Of a stretch of DNA of 64,000 nucleotides, positions 63,678-64,000 are shown piece by piece. Within the stretch, counting starts at the first letter, position 1. Each line of letters begins with the position of its first letter. The stretch lies in NCBI GenBank assembly GCA_948099385.1, contig CANUEZ040000191.1:5208001-5272000 (forward strand), written 5' to 3'. The stretch comes from Fasciola hepatica (Eukaryota > Platyhelminthes > Trematoda > Plagiorchiida > Fasciolidae). Made by a program: the position numbers and the translations under genes. The notes beneath the pieces are model-generated. The model made no database searches. It saw only the letters and a list, made by a program, of their open reading frames with translations, and had not been told where the DNA came from.

Positions 63678-64000
63678 TCATGAGCATTGCACATGGACAG
63701 AGCCCACACGGGGACACGAACAAGGGTTGGGGTGAACGATTGTCAATAGAACACCCGAACCACAAGGCTATCCGATATGGGTCTCAACGCTTTGTTCAAC
63801 ATATACACTACATGATATAGCACAATCCCCAAATTGGCTTCGGCTTTCGCTTTCGCTTTGAACGGTAACAACCAAATTCTCGCACACCGATCCAATCCTA
63901 TGTTCCATCACTTCTCTATTTATGGGCCTTAGTAAAACCAAGGCATTCCCTTATGAACAATCCACACAGATTACTCATACAATGCAATAGAGCAGTAGCA
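63678..64000. repeat. Partial monomer U151 at the window edge
   Basis: The first 323 bp of a unit, cut by the end of the window. It has GATTGTCAATAG, CCCGAACC, CCCCAAATTGG, GGGCCTTAGT, the 2-bp deletion CAATCCACACAG and GATTACTC, so it matches U147 and starts a third copy of the 1698-bp HOR. The array clearly continues beyond the window. Confidence 0.93.

Larger units (their letters stand above)
1..64000. repeat. Satellite DNA array, ~425-bp monomer, 150 full units plus one partial
   Basis: The same sequence recurs every 425 bp (less often 424 or 423 bp) from the first base to the last, always in one orientation. I placed unit boundaries at each TCATGAGCATTGCACATGG motif, giving starts at 1, 426, 851, 1276, 1701, 2124 and so on to 63678. 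Neighbouring units differ at a limited set of recurring sites, so variants are shared between units rather than random. No foreign sequence, inversion or mobile-element insertion interrupts the array. This is the structure of a eukaryotic heterochromatic satellite. I do not recognise the family by name and cannot assign a species. Both array ends lie outside the window. Confidence 0.98.

Noticed and set aside
1..64000. CRISPR array, because of regular repetition
   Set aside because: There are no short repeats separated by unique spacers. The whole 425-bp unit repeats, spacer-free, and no cas-like gene is present.
1..64000. CENP-B box as evidence for a centromeric role
   Set aside because: I looked for TTCGNNNNANNCGGG and its complement in the consensus and found no match. 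Near hits such as TTCGTGTCCCCGTG lack the required bases.
1..64000. Ribosomal intergenic spacer repeat
   Set aside because: No rRNA sequence occurs anywhere in 64 kb, and the array is far longer than a typical spacer.

Overview
The whole window is one uninterrupted head-to-tail array of satellite DNA. I find no gene, RNA gene, transposon, CRISPR array or unique sequence. The repeat unit is 425 bp, with common length variants of 424 and 423 bp. Phasing units on the recurring TCATGAGCATTGCACATGG motif (its first T is m1) gives 150 complete units and one partial unit (63678-64000). I number them U1 to U151. All lie in the same orientation. By hand count the consensus is about 44% G+C with about 12 CpG per unit. 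Every long open frame is a by-product of the periodicity. Because 425 is not a multiple of 3, the same short frames reappear in each unit in a shifted frame and their products differ freely.

A large, homogeneous, higher-order-organised array of this kind indicates eukaryotic heterochromatin (centromeric, pericentromeric, subtelomeric or knob-like). The sequence does not tell me the species or the chromosomal position. CpG sites are retained, but several of the commonest unit-to-unit differences are CG/CA alternations, which fits a genome that methylates CpG. Plants fit well; some animals are also possible.

Layout. The left domain (1 to about 41.2 kb) mixes four recurrent unit types. Alpha has CAATAC near m130. 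Beta has CACTTTG near m111 and CCCCAAATTGG near m150. Gamma has TCATTCG near m66 and CCTTAAATTGG. Delta has CTTCAAATTGG, usually with CTCGTAC, GAGCAAAACC or TAAGCAAAACC, TTGTAAAATATG and often a 2-bp deletion. These types form short-lived higher-order repeats (HORs): 5-mer/4-mer (1-5094), 3-mer (5520-8069), a 5-unit block copied 3400 bp away (10618-12742 and 14018-16142), 2-mers (15293-19117), 5-mer/3-mer (20818-25917), 848-bp 2-mers (27191-28886), 3-mer (28887-31434), 850-bp 2-mers (31435-33132), and a less regular stretch punctuated by delta units (33133-41195). A transition zone (41.2-47 kb) holds diverged units in a duplicated segment of about 1.7 kb. The right domain (47-64 kb) is a different subfamily (GATTGTCAATAG, CTCCATATTGG, CCCGAACC, ATTACTC) with its own 847-bp 2-mers, a ~2.1-kb 5-mer and a terminal 1698-bp 4-mer.

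The biology here is repeat turnover rather than gene function. Chimeric units, nested HOR periods, copied blocks and a patchwork of linked variants record repeated unequal exchange and gene conversion. Two exchange intervals can be narrowed to tens of bases.
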